Shown here: piece after piece, positions 17,934-26,443 of the stretch
Numbering within the stretch: the first letter of the stretch is position 1
How the letters are laid out: each line of letters opens with the position of its first letter
Origin: Prochlorococcus sp. AG-409-K04
GTDB lineage: Bacteria > Cyanobacteriota > Cyanobacteriia > PCC-6307 > Cyanobiaceae
Length of the DNA: 64,000 nucleotides
Reading direction: 5' to 3'
NCBI GenBank assembly: GCA_003215555.1
Contig: QCKE01000004.1
Span: forward strand, 1 to 64,000
Position numbers and translations under genes: made by a program
Notes under the pieces: model-generated
The model's input: the letters and a program-made list of their open reading frames with translations, nothing else
Told to the model about the DNA's origin: nothing
The model's database searches: none

Positions 17934-18599
17934 TCAATTCATATTTTTACCATAATTTAAATTTTCAAACTTTTTCTGAACTTCATTCATTTGTTGGGAA
18001 CTTAGCAAAAAAGGCTCGCCTATTTGAGAAGCTTGCAAATACATTTTTGCGAGCGTCTCAATCTCTATGGCAATCTGAAAAGATTCTCTCAAATTAATGC
18101 CAAGCGCAATCTGTCCATGATGAGCAAGCAAGCATGCCAAACGACCCTCAAGCGCTTTTAATGCTAATTTGGATAATTCTTTTGTCCCAAAAGTTGCATA
18201 TGGTGCACAACGAACATCATGCCCACCAGCCACTGCAACCATATAATGAAAACTTGGAATAGATTTTTTATGACAAGACAAAGAAGTCGCATAGATTGAA
18301 TGACAATGAAGCACAGCACCTACATCAGGTCTATTAGCTAAAATATCTGCGTGAAATTGCCATTCTGAAGAAGGTTTCAGTTGATCAGGAGAAAAAGGAT
18401 TTCCTAAAAAATCAATGGCAACCAAATCTTTTGGCTTCATCTCCTCATATGGCAAAGAGCTAGGGGTAATCAATAAACCATCTTTTATCCGTACCGAAAG
18501 ATTGCCTGATGTTCCTTGATTGAGGCCTATTTCATTCATACGTTTTGCTATTGAAACAAGTTCTCTTCTAAGTCCATGTTCGCGAAGATTTTGAATCAT
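17934..18599 (-). CDS. FucA-type class II aldolase, probable Ald2 of a DHAP shunt
   Basis: 221-residue zinc aldolase of the class II aldolase/adducin family. It is close to L-fuculose-1-phosphate aldolase: GLNQGTSGNLSVR and ITPSSLPYEEM bind phosphate; KPSSEWQFH has the catalytic Glu; HCHS and LLAHHG hold the zinc histidines; HYMVAVAGG and CAPYATFGTKEL are FucA-like. MtnB dehydratases of the methionine salvage pathway share the fold but have different motifs here. Its start overlaps the mtnA stop by four bases (ATGA). That link suggests it cleaves 5-methylthioribulose- or 5-deoxyribulose-1-phosphate to DHAP and an aldehyde, as described for Ald2 in Rhodospirillum and some E. coli. Substrate is inferred. 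Confidence 0.85.
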   Translation of the reverse strand: MIQNLREHGLRRELVSIAKRMNEIGLNQGTSGNLSVRIKDGLLITPSSLPYEEMKPKDLVAIDFLGNPFSPDQLKPSSEWQFHADILANRPDVGAVLHCHSIYATSLSCHKKSIPSFHYMVAVAGGHDVRCAPYATFGTKELSKLALKALEGRLACLLAHHGQIALGINLRESFQIAIEIETLAKMYLQASQIGEPFLLSSQQMNEVQKKFENLNYGKNMN

Positions 18600-19693
18600 T
18601 TTAAGTACAAGCTTTTCAAGCCTGATTCACTCGCAGCACATACTCCTTTTTCAGTAATCAAACCTGTTATTAACTTACTAGGCGTAACATCAAAGGCAGG
18701 GTTAAACCCCTTGCTTTGAGAAGGACACAACCTTACTCGAACAATTTCATCATTTTCTGAATGCCCTTCAATTTCAAGAACTTCAATTTCAGAACGAGTC
18801 TCAATAGGAATCTCCTGAAGTCCATCTAATACTGACCAATCAATCGTTGAACCAGGCAAAGCGACATAAAAAGGAACAGAATTATCAAAAGCTGCTAATG
18901 CCTTGAGATATGTACCAATTTTATTGCAAACATCACCAGTTTTTGTTGTGCGATCAGATCCCACTATTACGACATCCACTTGTCCATGTTGCATTAAATG
19001 TCCACCAGCATTGTCAACAATCACAGTATGAGGAATGCCTTCACACCCAAGTTCATATGCTGTAAGGCTTGCACCTTGATTACGAGGACGAGTTTCATCT
19101 ACCCAAACATGTAAGTTCATTCCAGTCCTATGGGCTTTATAAACTGGCGCCAAGGCCGTACCCCAATCAACAGCTGCAAGCCAACCGGCATTGCAATGGG
19201 TTAAGACATTCAAAGGTTTGCCTTGTTGCTCTCTTTGTTTCTCTGCATTTATCTGCTTGAGAACCAGCAATCCTTGTTCCCCAATTTCCTCACAAATCAA
19301 AACATCTTCCTCAGCAATTTCTTGCGCTTCTTCTTTTGCAGCCTCTGCTCTTAAATGCAATGGCAAGTTTATGACGTGCTCTCTAACTCTGGACAAAGCC
19401 CAATTAAGATTTATTGCCGTTGGTCTAGAAGAAACCAAGTTTTTGTAAGCAAAATCCAAAGAAGCATCTGAAGCATCTTTCTGCAAAGCCAGCATCAACC
19501 CATAAGCTCCAGTAACTCCAATCAAAGGAGCACCGCGAACAACCATTTGGCTAATAGCCTCAACAGCGTCTTCTAAGCTGCGAATAATATGAATATGTAA
19601 AAAGTGAGGCAGTTTCCTTTGATCAATAACTCCAACAGAGCAGCCATCATCTTCCAACCAAATTGTTCTCCAGTCTCGACCTTTAATTCTCAT
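18596..19693 (-). CDS. mtnA: Methylthioribose-1-phosphate isomerase
   Basis: Isomerises 5-methylthioribose-1-phosphate (and 5-deoxyribose-1-phosphate) to the ribulose form. The 365-residue protein of the eIF2B-like family has VRGAPLIGVTGAYGLMLAL, the catalytic cysteine in NVLTHCNAGWLA, HVWVDETRPRNQGASLTAYEL, and the catalytic aspartate in VGSDRTTKTGDVCNKIGTY, so both essential residues are present. Length is normal. It overlaps the aldolase start by four bases and lies 46 bases after apt on the same strand, placing MTA/5'-deoxyadenosine salvage in one transcript. No mtnP phosphorylase gene is visible in the window. Confidence 0.94.
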   Translation of the reverse strand: MRIKGRDWRTIWLEDDGCSVGVIDQRKLPHFLHIHIIRSLEDAVEAISQMVVRGAPLIGVTGAYGLMLALQKDASDASLDFAYKNLVSSRPTAINLNWALSRVREHVINLPLHLRAEAAKEEAQEIAEEDVLICEEIGEQGLLVLKQINAEKQREQQGKPLNVLTHCNAGWLAAVDWGTALAPVYKAHRTGMNLHVWVDETRPRNQGASLTAYELGCEGIPHTVIVDNAGGHLMQHGQVDVVIVGSDRTTKTGDVCNKIGTYLKALAAFDNSVPFYVALPGSTIDWSVLDGLQEIPIETRSEIEVLEIEGHSENDEIVRVRLCPSQSKGFNPAFDVTPSKLITGLITEKGVCAASESGLKSLYLK

Positions 19694-19739
19694 GAAAATG
19701 GAAAATCAACAAGCAATCACTAAGATTATTCATCTTAAA

Positions 19740-20258
19740 TTAATAAGATATTTGAGAGAAAACAGGAAAGTCCAATTTTAACGTACCGTTTAACTTACTT
19801 AACTCAATAACTACAAGGAGTCCCAAAACCTCCTTGCCAAGTGATTTCACAATATTTGAGACACATTGAACTGTTCCTCCAGTTGCCAGCAAATCATCAA
19901 CTATTGCATATTTTTGAAAAGGTTTCAAAGATTCTATTTGCATAGATAAAGAATTAGAACCATATTCAAGCTCATATGATTTAGTAATCAAATGCCCAGG
20001 AAGTTTGCCAGGCTTTCTAGCAACAATCATTGGTATGCCTAGCTTTAGAGCAATCCCTGAGGCAAACAAAAATCCCCTCGCATCAATTGCAATAATAGCC
20101 TCCACATCTTTAAAAATAGGAGCAGATGCCATATTTTCAATCAACTCTGAAAAAAGTTCGGGTTTCGAAAAAATTGGCATGATATCTCTAAAAAATATTC
20201 CTTTTTCAGGAAAATCAGGATAAGTCTTGATTGATTTATCAATTTCTTCTAATAGCAT
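19740..20258 (-). CDS. apt: Adenine phosphoribosyltransferase
   Basis: Converts adenine and PRPP to AMP. The 172-residue protein carries FRDIMPIFSKPELF, AIDARGFLFASGIALKLGIP, ARKPGKLPG and the PRPP loop KYAIVDDLLATGGTVQCVSNIV. Length matches the family. In this position upstream of mtnA it would recover the adenine released when methylthioadenosine or 5'-deoxyadenosine is phosphorolysed, which fits a salvage operon. The upstream 150 bases before rubredoxin hold the likely promoter. Confidence 0.95.
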   Translation of the reverse strand: MLLEEIDKSIKTYPDFPEKGIFFRDIMPIFSKPELFSELIENMASAPIFKDVEAIIAIDARGFLFASGIALKLGIPMIVARKPGKLPGHLITKSYELEYGSNSLSMQIESLKPFQKYAIVDDLLATGGTVQCVSNIVKSLGKEVLGLLVVIELSKLNGTLKLDFPVFSQISY

Positions 20259-20412
20259 TAACTAAAAACCCAAATACAGCACTTCACTAATATTACTGCA
20301 TTTTATAATTCTTTATTGTTTTCACCTTGTTTAAAAATATAAAGAATAACGTTAATCTTAATTAAATCATTTACAGAAAAATGAAAATATTAATTGTCAA
20401 AACACGAAATCA

Positions 20413-20625
20413 TTGCCAACTTTAAAGAAATGCCATAATTTTTTGGAATCAACCATCTCAACAAAAATCTTTAAATGCAAAGATTGTATTTATGCTTACA
20501 ACCCTAAAATGGGAGATAAGTCTCAAGGAATTCCACCAGGAACAAGTTTTCAAGAACTTCCAGAAAACTGGGTATGCCCAATTTGTAAAGCAAGAAAAAA
20601 AAGATTTGCGGCCTCTCGTTATTAA
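20413..20625 (+). CDS. Rubredoxin-like iron protein
   Basis: 70-residue protein with a full rubredoxin site: FKCKDCIYAYNPKMGD supplies CxxC, GIPPGTSFQELPENWVCPICKARKKRF supplies the second CxxC. A roughly 18-residue N-terminal extension precedes the domain. Unlike the photosystem II-associated RubA, no C-terminal membrane anchor is present, so it should be a soluble one-electron carrier. The second-site glycine (CGA in most rubredoxins) is CKA here. Divergent from apt and upstream of the LptF/G permease. Confidence 0.9.
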   Translation: MPTLKKCHNFLESTISTKIFKCKDCIYAYNPKMGDKSQGIPPGTSFQELPENWVCPICKARKKRFAASRY

Positions 20626-20750
20626 TCTAGTAGTATTACAAAGCTATAAATTCACATAAGAATAAAATCCAATGAGAATAATTTCATTTTTTAAATCTAG
20701 GCATAATATATCATCATATCTTATAAGCTCATCATTTAAATAATAATAAT

Positions 20751-21929
20751 ATGTTGAAAAATAGAATTAAAATAAGCAATAAAACATTGGATTTAAAGGA
20801 ATGGGTTTCAAGTAAATGGGAAGAAATACCTGCTATTGATAAATGGATTGTAAGAGAAATAATACCTTCTATTTTTTTCGGGGTAACAGCTTTTACTATT
20901 CTTTCATTATCTCTTGGTGAAGCATTAGATTTAATTAGACAAATTATTAGTTCGAATTTACCTTTAATTAAGGCTATAGAAGTTCTTATATTAAGGATGC
21001 CAGGTTATTTGGTAATCTCTTTCCCTATGGCAACATTACTTGGATGCCTAATTACTTTTTCAAAGCTAACATCTAATAGCGAAATCAAAGCATTACATAG
21101 TCTAGGAATTACGCGTAGAAGAATAATTTCTTCAGCAATGATTGTAGGTACAATAATGACTTTAATAACATATATTTTCAACAATTCGATTGTACCTTAT
21201 GGCAATAGCAAAGCATTTTATGGCTTACAAGAGGGACTTAGATATGAACGTTCTCAAGACAATATCACATACTCTGAATTCAATAGAAATGAGAAGCTAA
21301 AAACCCTATTTTATGCAAAAAGGTATTACTTTAAAAAAGATTATATGATTGACATAGCCATAGTAGATTATTCAATACCGGACCAAAAAAGACTTTTTCT
21401 AGCCCAAAAAGGTTTGTGGGATAAAAATAATAAAAACTGGACATTAATTAATGGCACTATATCTACTATTAATTCAGATAATGAGCCAAGCATTATAAAC
21501 TTCAACAAATATTCCTATGATTTAAATTCAGCCCCTTTTGATATTGCAAAATTACCAAAAAATTCTAATAATATGACCTTAAACCAAGCCATTCGTGCAA
21601 AAAATTTGTATAAATCATCTGGGAATAGAAAAGAAGAGCTTCGATTAAAAGTAAGACTTCAAGAAAAAGTGACTGTTCCATTATCATGCTTAGTATTTTC
21701 AATTATTGGGACATCTCTTGCAATAACACAAAACAAGATAAGAGGAAAAGGAGAATTCATATCTTTTGGTATAAGTATTATTCTAATATTTGTATATTAC
21801 ACCATTTCATTTATCTCAAGTGCATTTGGTATATCAGGAATTATAAATCCAATATTGGCGGCTTGGGTGCCAATTGGATTATTTATATTTTGTAGCGAAT
21901 ATTTAATTAGAGAAAAAAATAAATTTTAG
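20751..21929 (+). CDS. LptF/LptG (YjgP/YjgQ) family permease
   Basis: 392-residue membrane protein of the family that forms the permease of the lipopolysaccharide transport complex. There are three N-terminal membrane segments (EIIPSIFFGVTAFTILSLSLG, LVISFPMATLLGCLITF, ISSAMIVGTIMTLITYIF), a long periplasmic beta-jellyroll region (about residues 165-285), and three C-terminal membrane segments starting VPLSCLVFSIIGTSLAI. The motif KVTVPLSCLVFSIIGTSLA is characteristic. Cyanobacteria usually carry one such gene. It converges on the VTT protein, with a four-base overlap of the 3' ends. Confidence 0.87.
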   Translation: MLKNRIKISNKTLDLKEWVSSKWEEIPAIDKWIVREIIPSIFFGVTAFTILSLSLGEALDLIRQIISSNLPLIKAIEVLILRMPGYLVISFPMATLLGCLITFSKLTSNSEIKALHSLGITRRRIISSAMIVGTIMTLITYIFNNSIVPYGNSKAFYGLQEGLRYERSQDNITYSEFNRNEKLKTLFYAKRYYFKKDYMIDIAIVDYSIPDQKRLFLAQKGLWDKNNKNWTLINGTISTINSDNEPSIINFNKYSYDLNSAPFDIAKLPKNSNNMTLNQAIRAKNLYKSSGNRKEELRLKVRLQEKVTVPLSCLVFSIIGTSLAITQNKIRGKGEFISFGISIILIFVYYTISFISSAFGISGIINPILAAWVPIGLFIFCSEYLIREKNKF

Positions 21930-22654
21930 ATCATTCTTGAATTTCTTTTAATAAAAATATTTAAAATAGCCAATAAAAAGACAATCACGATAGAAGAAAT
22001 AAATATCAATAAATAATGACCTCCAATGAAATCAACTTCACCATTTAATATTTGACTAATGCTAATATTTTTTAAATCTCTTATTGCAAATCCCCCAGCA
22101 ACAAAAGGAGCATCTGAAATAATAATACTAATTGATAAAGCAGGAAGAAATCTCCTCAAAGAAATTTTTGTTAGCCCAATAGAGTAACAAACAAAATCAA
22201 AAAATTGCGTCATGAGGCAAGCTACCATCAAAAAGAAATTTTTCTCTAAGTATCGATGACCTATTTCCTCAACTTTTCTCATTTGCTTAGAACCTAAAAA
22301 AAGCTTCACAAAATCTTTTCCTAATCGCCTGGCAATCAAGAAAGAAGATGTGCAAGCGAAAAGATCAGAAAAGAAAATAAGAACTAAACCGACTTCAAAA
22401 CCATAAAGATATCCCGCTATAACAGAGCAATAAGTTCCTGGTAACATAGGTATAATAATACTAATAGAACGCAAGAAAAATAATAATAAAATTCCCCATA
22501 TAGACCATTCTAGATATTGATTTTGAGTAAAAATACTGTTTATTTTATTAATATCAAAATATCCTATAATAACTATAAAAAAAATTACAAAAAGGAAGGT
22601 AAATAGATATTTAAAAGAAAATACTTTTTGAAAAATTTCTTTCATAAGTAGCAA
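21926..22654 (-). CDS. VTT/TVP38-TMEM64 family membrane protein
   Basis: 242-residue polytopic protein of the DedA-related VTT family, implicated in lipid scrambling and envelope homeostasis. There are about six hydrophobic segments. The motif region IIPMLPGTYCSVIAGYLYGFEVGLVLIFFSDLFACTSSFLIARRLGKDFV corresponds to the family's re-entrant loop with its G-x-x-x-G and R-x-x-G elements. A basic tail (IFIKRNSRMI) follows. It is convergent with the LptF/G gene. The specific lipid is unknown. Confidence 0.82.
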   Translation of the reverse strand: MLLMKEIFQKVFSFKYLFTFLFVIFFIVIIGYFDINKINSIFTQNQYLEWSIWGILLLFFLRSISIIIPMLPGTYCSVIAGYLYGFEVGLVLIFFSDLFACTSSFLIARRLGKDFVKLFLGSKQMRKVEEIGHRYLEKNFFLMVACLMTQFFDFVCYSIGLTKISLRRFLPALSISIIISDAPFVAGGFAIRDLKNISISQILNGEVDFIGGHYLLIFISSIVIVFLLAILNIFIKRNSRMI

Positions 22655-22803
22655 TTAGTATCAAGTTTATCAAGATTAAAATGTTTTATTATTTCATTAT
22701 CTTGAATCAAAAGTAAAGGGAGCATCATCTTTTTCGAAGCAAAAGTTAAATGAAAAATGTTTAAAGTAAACCTGCTTTCAAAAGTCAATGAAAAAGCATT
22801 ATC

Positions 22804-24069
22804 TTGAAAGAGTATAGACTAATTTCAATTTTGAAAGAACTACTTGAGTTAGTTGTTATAGGAGGAGGCCCTGCAGGCTACATGGCTGCGATTACAGCTG
22901 CTGAGAATGGAGCAAATTCTATTTTAATTCTTGAGTCAACTTCGAAGACACTTGAGAAAGTAAGAATCAGTGGAGGTGGAAGGTGTAATATCACAAATTC
23001 ATGTGCAGAAACAAAAGATCTAGTTCTAAATTACCCAAGGGGCGAAAAACCATTATTAGGCGCCTTCAGTCGATTTTCTACAAGTGATGCTATCGCCTGG
23101 TTTTCAGAAAGCGGCTTGGAATTAAAAGTTGAAAAGGATGGGCGAATATTTCCTCAATCAAACTCTTCAGCTGACGTCATATCATTTCTTCGTAATCGTG
23201 CATTACAAGCAAACATAAATTGTCTTAAGAATATGACAGTTAAAACAGTAGAAAAGATAAATCATAATCAATTCAAGATTTCATGCAAAAATAAAACTAT
23301 AATTTACGCAAAAAAGGTTCTAATTGCTACCGGTGGGAATGAAAGTGGGAGAAAAATTGCATCATCACTCGGACATAAAGTAATAAAATCAGTTCCATCT
23401 CTTTTTACATTTAAATTAGACTCTTCATGGCTCACATCTTGCAAAGGAATTAGCTTAAAAAATGTAAGTTTAAAGTTAATAGTAGGGGACAAAGTATTTA
23501 GTCAGAATGGAAGTTTATTAATCACTCATTGGGGTCTAAGTGGTCCATCAATTTTAAAACTTTCTGCTTTTGCAGCAAGAGCATTATATAACAACAAATA
23601 TAAAGGAGAATTAATCATAAATTGGGTCAACGATGACTTTTTAAATGTAACAAAAATCTTGAGTGAACATAAAGTAATTTTTGCAAGAAAAAGAATAAGC
23701 AATAGTTGTCCTTTCCCGAATATTCCTAAAAGACTTTGGTTTACTTTAACAAAAAATATTGGAATTAAAAATGAAATAAATTGGGCTAATTTATCTATTT
23801 TATGTCAAAATAAATTATGCAATGCTTTACACCAAGATTCTCACAAAATTTTTTCTAAAGGTCCTTATGGCGAAGAATTTGTAACTGCTGGCGGTGTATC
23901 ATTAGACGAAGTAAACATTAAATCTATGGAAAGCAAGAAATGTGATAATCTATATTTTTCTGGTGAAATCATGAATATAGATGGATTGACTGGTGGCTTT
24001 AATTTTCAACATTGTTGGACAAGTGGTTGGATTGCAGGGAATGCAATTGCAAAGGGTCTTAAATATTAA
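22804..24069 (+). CDS. HI0933-like flavoprotein (BaiN/RdsA family)
   Basis: 421-residue FAD protein. The dinucleotide fold ELVVIGGGPAGYMAAITAAENGANSILILE is followed by the family motif KVRISGGGRCNITN and by the C-terminal FAD-contacting LYFSGEIMNIDGLTGGFNFQHCWTSGWIAGNAI. An inserted domain in the middle (residues about 200-350) belongs to the HI0933 fold. The physiological substrate of the family is unsettled. A TTG at 22804 gives the longest form; a second TTG at 22831 starts KELLELVVIGGG, nearer the usual distance to the FAD motif, and may be the true start. Confidence 0.88.
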   Translation: MKEYRLISILKELLELVVIGGGPAGYMAAITAAENGANSILILESTSKTLEKVRISGGGRCNITNSCAETKDLVLNYPRGEKPLLGAFSRFSTSDAIAWFSESGLELKVEKDGRIFPQSNSSADVISFLRNRALQANINCLKNMTVKTVEKINHNQFKISCKNKTIIYAKKVLIATGGNESGRKIASSLGHKVIKSVPSLFTFKLDSSWLTSCKGISLKNVSLKLIVGDKVFSQNGSLLITHWGLSGPSILKLSAFAARALYNNKYKGELIINWVNDDFLNVTKILSEHKVIFARKRISNSCPFPNIPKRLWFTLTKNIGIKNEINWANLSILCQNKLCNALHQDSHKIFSKGPYGEEFVTAGGVSLDEVNIKSMESKKCDNLYFSGEIMNIDGLTGGFNFQHCWTSGWIAGNAIAKGLKY

Positions 24070-24253
24070 TTTTTTTTCTATATGAAGAAAAATTTAATTC
24101 AATTTTTAAATTATTTTTTACACAAATAAAAATCTAAAGCAGGAACGGCAAGTATTAACATAAATTCCAGATTTGATTGCATTTTCTTAATCCATCTTCT
24201 CAAAGGGTATAATGTAAAATACAGTCTAATGTTGTTTTAGAGGATATAGAGGA

Positions 24254-24643
24254 ATGATCGAATATCCATATTTAATTGCCATAGCATTAATTGAACAAGA
24301 AAACTATAGATTAATGCCTCTTGGAGGAAAGTCTTTACCAAAAAAGATCTGTTCAATAGACCATGTAAAAAAAATGGGTGAGCCACTTGTCACCCAATTA
24401 CTAATTAGAGTATTTCAACAAAGTTCAGAAGCTCCTATAAAAAGCGCTTTCAAAGAGGAGAGCCTCCTTTTAATTCAAATTCCCATGAATGTAATGCAAG
24501 AAAAAATACCCTTGTTAAAAGCAAAATGGATTAAGAACGGAGATAATAGTATTTTTTTTAGTGAGCTAAAGCAAATCTGCCAAGATGTCTGGAGTGTAAG
24601 ATTTAGCAAGGAAAAAGGTATTTATATTTCCAGTCTGAAATGA
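24254..24643 (+). CDS. Hypothetical protein
   Basis: 129-residue soluble protein with no recognised domain. It begins MIEYPYLIAIALIEQENYRLMPLGG, is rich in lysine and isoleucine, and has no signal peptide or membrane helix. A plausible ribosome site (AGAGGATATAGAGGA) precedes the ATG by a few bases, which supports translation. It sits between the flavoprotein and the aldehyde dehydrogenase on the same strand, but gaps of 184 and 354 bases argue against an operon. Probably a lineage-specific Prochlorococcus gene. Confidence 0.7.
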   Translation: MIEYPYLIAIALIEQENYRLMPLGGKSLPKKICSIDHVKKMGEPLVTQLLIRVFQQSSEAPIKSAFKEESLLLIQIPMNVMQEKIPLLKAKWIKNGDNSIFFSELKQICQDVWSVRFSKEKGIYISSLK

Positions 24644-24997
24644 TGAAATTACTATCTTGTAATTTTCAAATTTAATTTTTAACTTATGAAATCATTAACA
24701 ACAGTGATGGTATAAAACTCTCCTAATTTGTTGACAATCAAGTGTAAACTCGAATTTTGAGCGAATTATAACTTTCACATCAAAGAGCATCACAATTAGA
24801 GAACCATAAGCTAATAATTTAACAAAACATAAGAAGTAAAATACTGAGTCATTTTTCCAGATCATGCTAGGAAAAAATAATCCGTTATTATCTTTAAAAT
24901 CCAAAAAATAATTTTCCAACAATTCATACCGCATTAGACATTTTTTTTCGTTTAAATTTTTATGATGGTAAAAGCAAATTAATTAAGCTTTAGAACT
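24644..24997. other. Intergenic region upstream of the aldehyde dehydrogenase
   Basis: About 350 AT-rich bases. A minus-strand frame of 79 codons (24695-24934) contains a hydrophobic stretch but no ribosome site and odd composition; I do not accept it as a gene. The aldehyde dehydrogenase promoter should lie near the right end. Confidence 0.4.
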
Positions 24998-26374
24998 TTG
25001 CAATTCTCCCATCTAGAACTAGATCATCTTCGCCAGGAAGTCAATTCAGGAAATTCAAGACCTGAAGAATGGAGAAGGAAACAACTAAGAAATCTTAAGG
25101 AACTTATCAATCAAAATGAAACTGAGATATTAAACGCATTATCTGAAGATCTAAACAAACCAAAAACTGAAGGTTTTTTTGAAATTCTATCCTTACGCCA
25201 AGAGATCTCTTTAGTTGAGAAAGAATTATCTAAATGGATGAATCAAAAAAAAATAAACTTACCCTTATGGCTTAAGCCTGGCGAAGCCACTGTCCGAAAA
25301 GAACCATTAGGTTGCATTCTGATTATTGGTCCATGGAACTATCCATTTATGTTAACTTTGCAGCCTCTTATATCTGCGCTGGCTGCAGGAAATACAGCCA
25401 TTCTTAAACCCTCAGAGTTTGCCCCAGTAACTTCAGAATTAATAGAAAGATTAATTGATAAATATTTTTCTATTAATACTGTAAAAGTTTTTCAGGGAAA
25501 TGCTAACGATACAGAAAAACTTCTTCTTGAAAAATTTGATCATATTTTCTTCACAGGTGGTAGTCAAATCGGAAAAAAAATTATGTTAGCTGCCGCAAAA
25601 AACTTAACACCGGTAACTCTTGAACTTGGAGGGCAAAATCCAGTCTTAGTAGTAAAAAAAGCTAATCTAGATATTACGGCTAAAAGAATTATATGGGGAA
25701 AAGTTCTGAATTGTGGGCAAACCTGTTTAGCTCCAAATCACCTATTAGTTTCTGAAGAGTTAAAAGATAACCTAATAGAAAAAATGAAAATTAATATTAA
25801 TACTTTCTATGGAAGTACTCCTGAAAAGTCCTTAGATTTAGCAAGCCTAAATGATAAGCAATTTGAAAAACTTGTCCATCAAATTGAACAGGCAAGAAAG
25901 CATAATAAAATTATATTTGGAGGAAGTATTAATTTTATAGACAGAAAGATCTGTCCTACATTAATTAATATAGAAAATATGGACGATGAAATTCTTTCCG
26001 AAGAAATTTTCGGACCTATTTTACCTATATTAAGTATTTCTAATTTCAATGAAGGTCTAAATATAATAAAAACTCAAGAAAAACCACTAGCAATTTACAT
26101 GTTTGGAGGCAGTGAACAAGAAAGAAATGATCTTCTTCAACAAACACATTCAGGAGGAATTTGCTTTAATGATGTAATAATGCAAGCAGGAATGCCTGAA
26201 CTTCCTTTTGGTGGAATAGGCGAAAGCGGAATGGGGCAATACCATGGAAAAGCTGGGTTTGAAACTTTTTCACATAAAAGAGCAGTTTTATCAAGGCCAT
26301 TCTGGATAGACCTTAATTTCAGATATCCTCCTTATAAAATGGATCTTTCATTACTAAGCAAGCTAATAAAATAA
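24998..26374 (+). CDS. NAD(P)-dependent fatty aldehyde dehydrogenase-type enzyme
   Basis: 458-residue class 3-like aldehyde dehydrogenase. Motifs seen are ILIIGPWNYPFMLTLQPLISALAAGN with the catalytic Asn, AILKPSEFAPVTSELI, IFFTGGSQIGKKIM, VTLELGGQNPVLV with the general-base Glu, and GQTCLAPNHLLV with the nucleophile Cys. The C-terminal PELPFGGIGESGMGQYHGKAGFETFSHKRAV is also typical. It is shorter than class 1 enzymes, as in AldE-type cyanobacterial enzymes that oxidise fatty aldehydes. The start is TTG with no better alternative. The end region RPFWIDLNFRYPPY resembles eukaryotic fatty aldehyde dehydrogenases. Confidence 0.92.
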   Translation: MQFSHLELDHLRQEVNSGNSRPEEWRRKQLRNLKELINQNETEILNALSEDLNKPKTEGFFEILSLRQEISLVEKELSKWMNQKKINLPLWLKPGEATVRKEPLGCILIIGPWNYPFMLTLQPLISALAAGNTAILKPSEFAPVTSELIERLIDKYFSINTVKVFQGNANDTEKLLLEKFDHIFFTGGSQIGKKIMLAAAKNLTPVTLELGGQNPVLVVKKANLDITAKRIIWGKVLNCGQTCLAPNHLLVSEELKDNLIEKMKININTFYGSTPEKSLDLASLNDKQFEKLVHQIEQARKHNKIIFGGSINFIDRKICPTLINIENMDDEILSEEIFGPILPILSISNFNEGLNIIKTQEKPLAIYMFGGSEQERNDLLQQTHSGGICFNDVIMQAGMPELPFGGIGESGMGQYHGKAGFETFSHKRAVLSRPFWIDLNFRYPPYKMDLSLLSKLIK

Positions 26375-26443
26375 ATAATTATTTGTATAAAACTGGCAAA
26401 TTCACCAAAAACACCTTATCTTTTGTAAGAGTTTAATATAATC

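Noticed and set aside
24695-24934. 79-codon minus-strand frame upstream of the aldehyde dehydrogenase
   Set aside because: No ribosome binding site, codon use unlike its neighbours, no recognisable family; more likely chance in AT-rich DNA.
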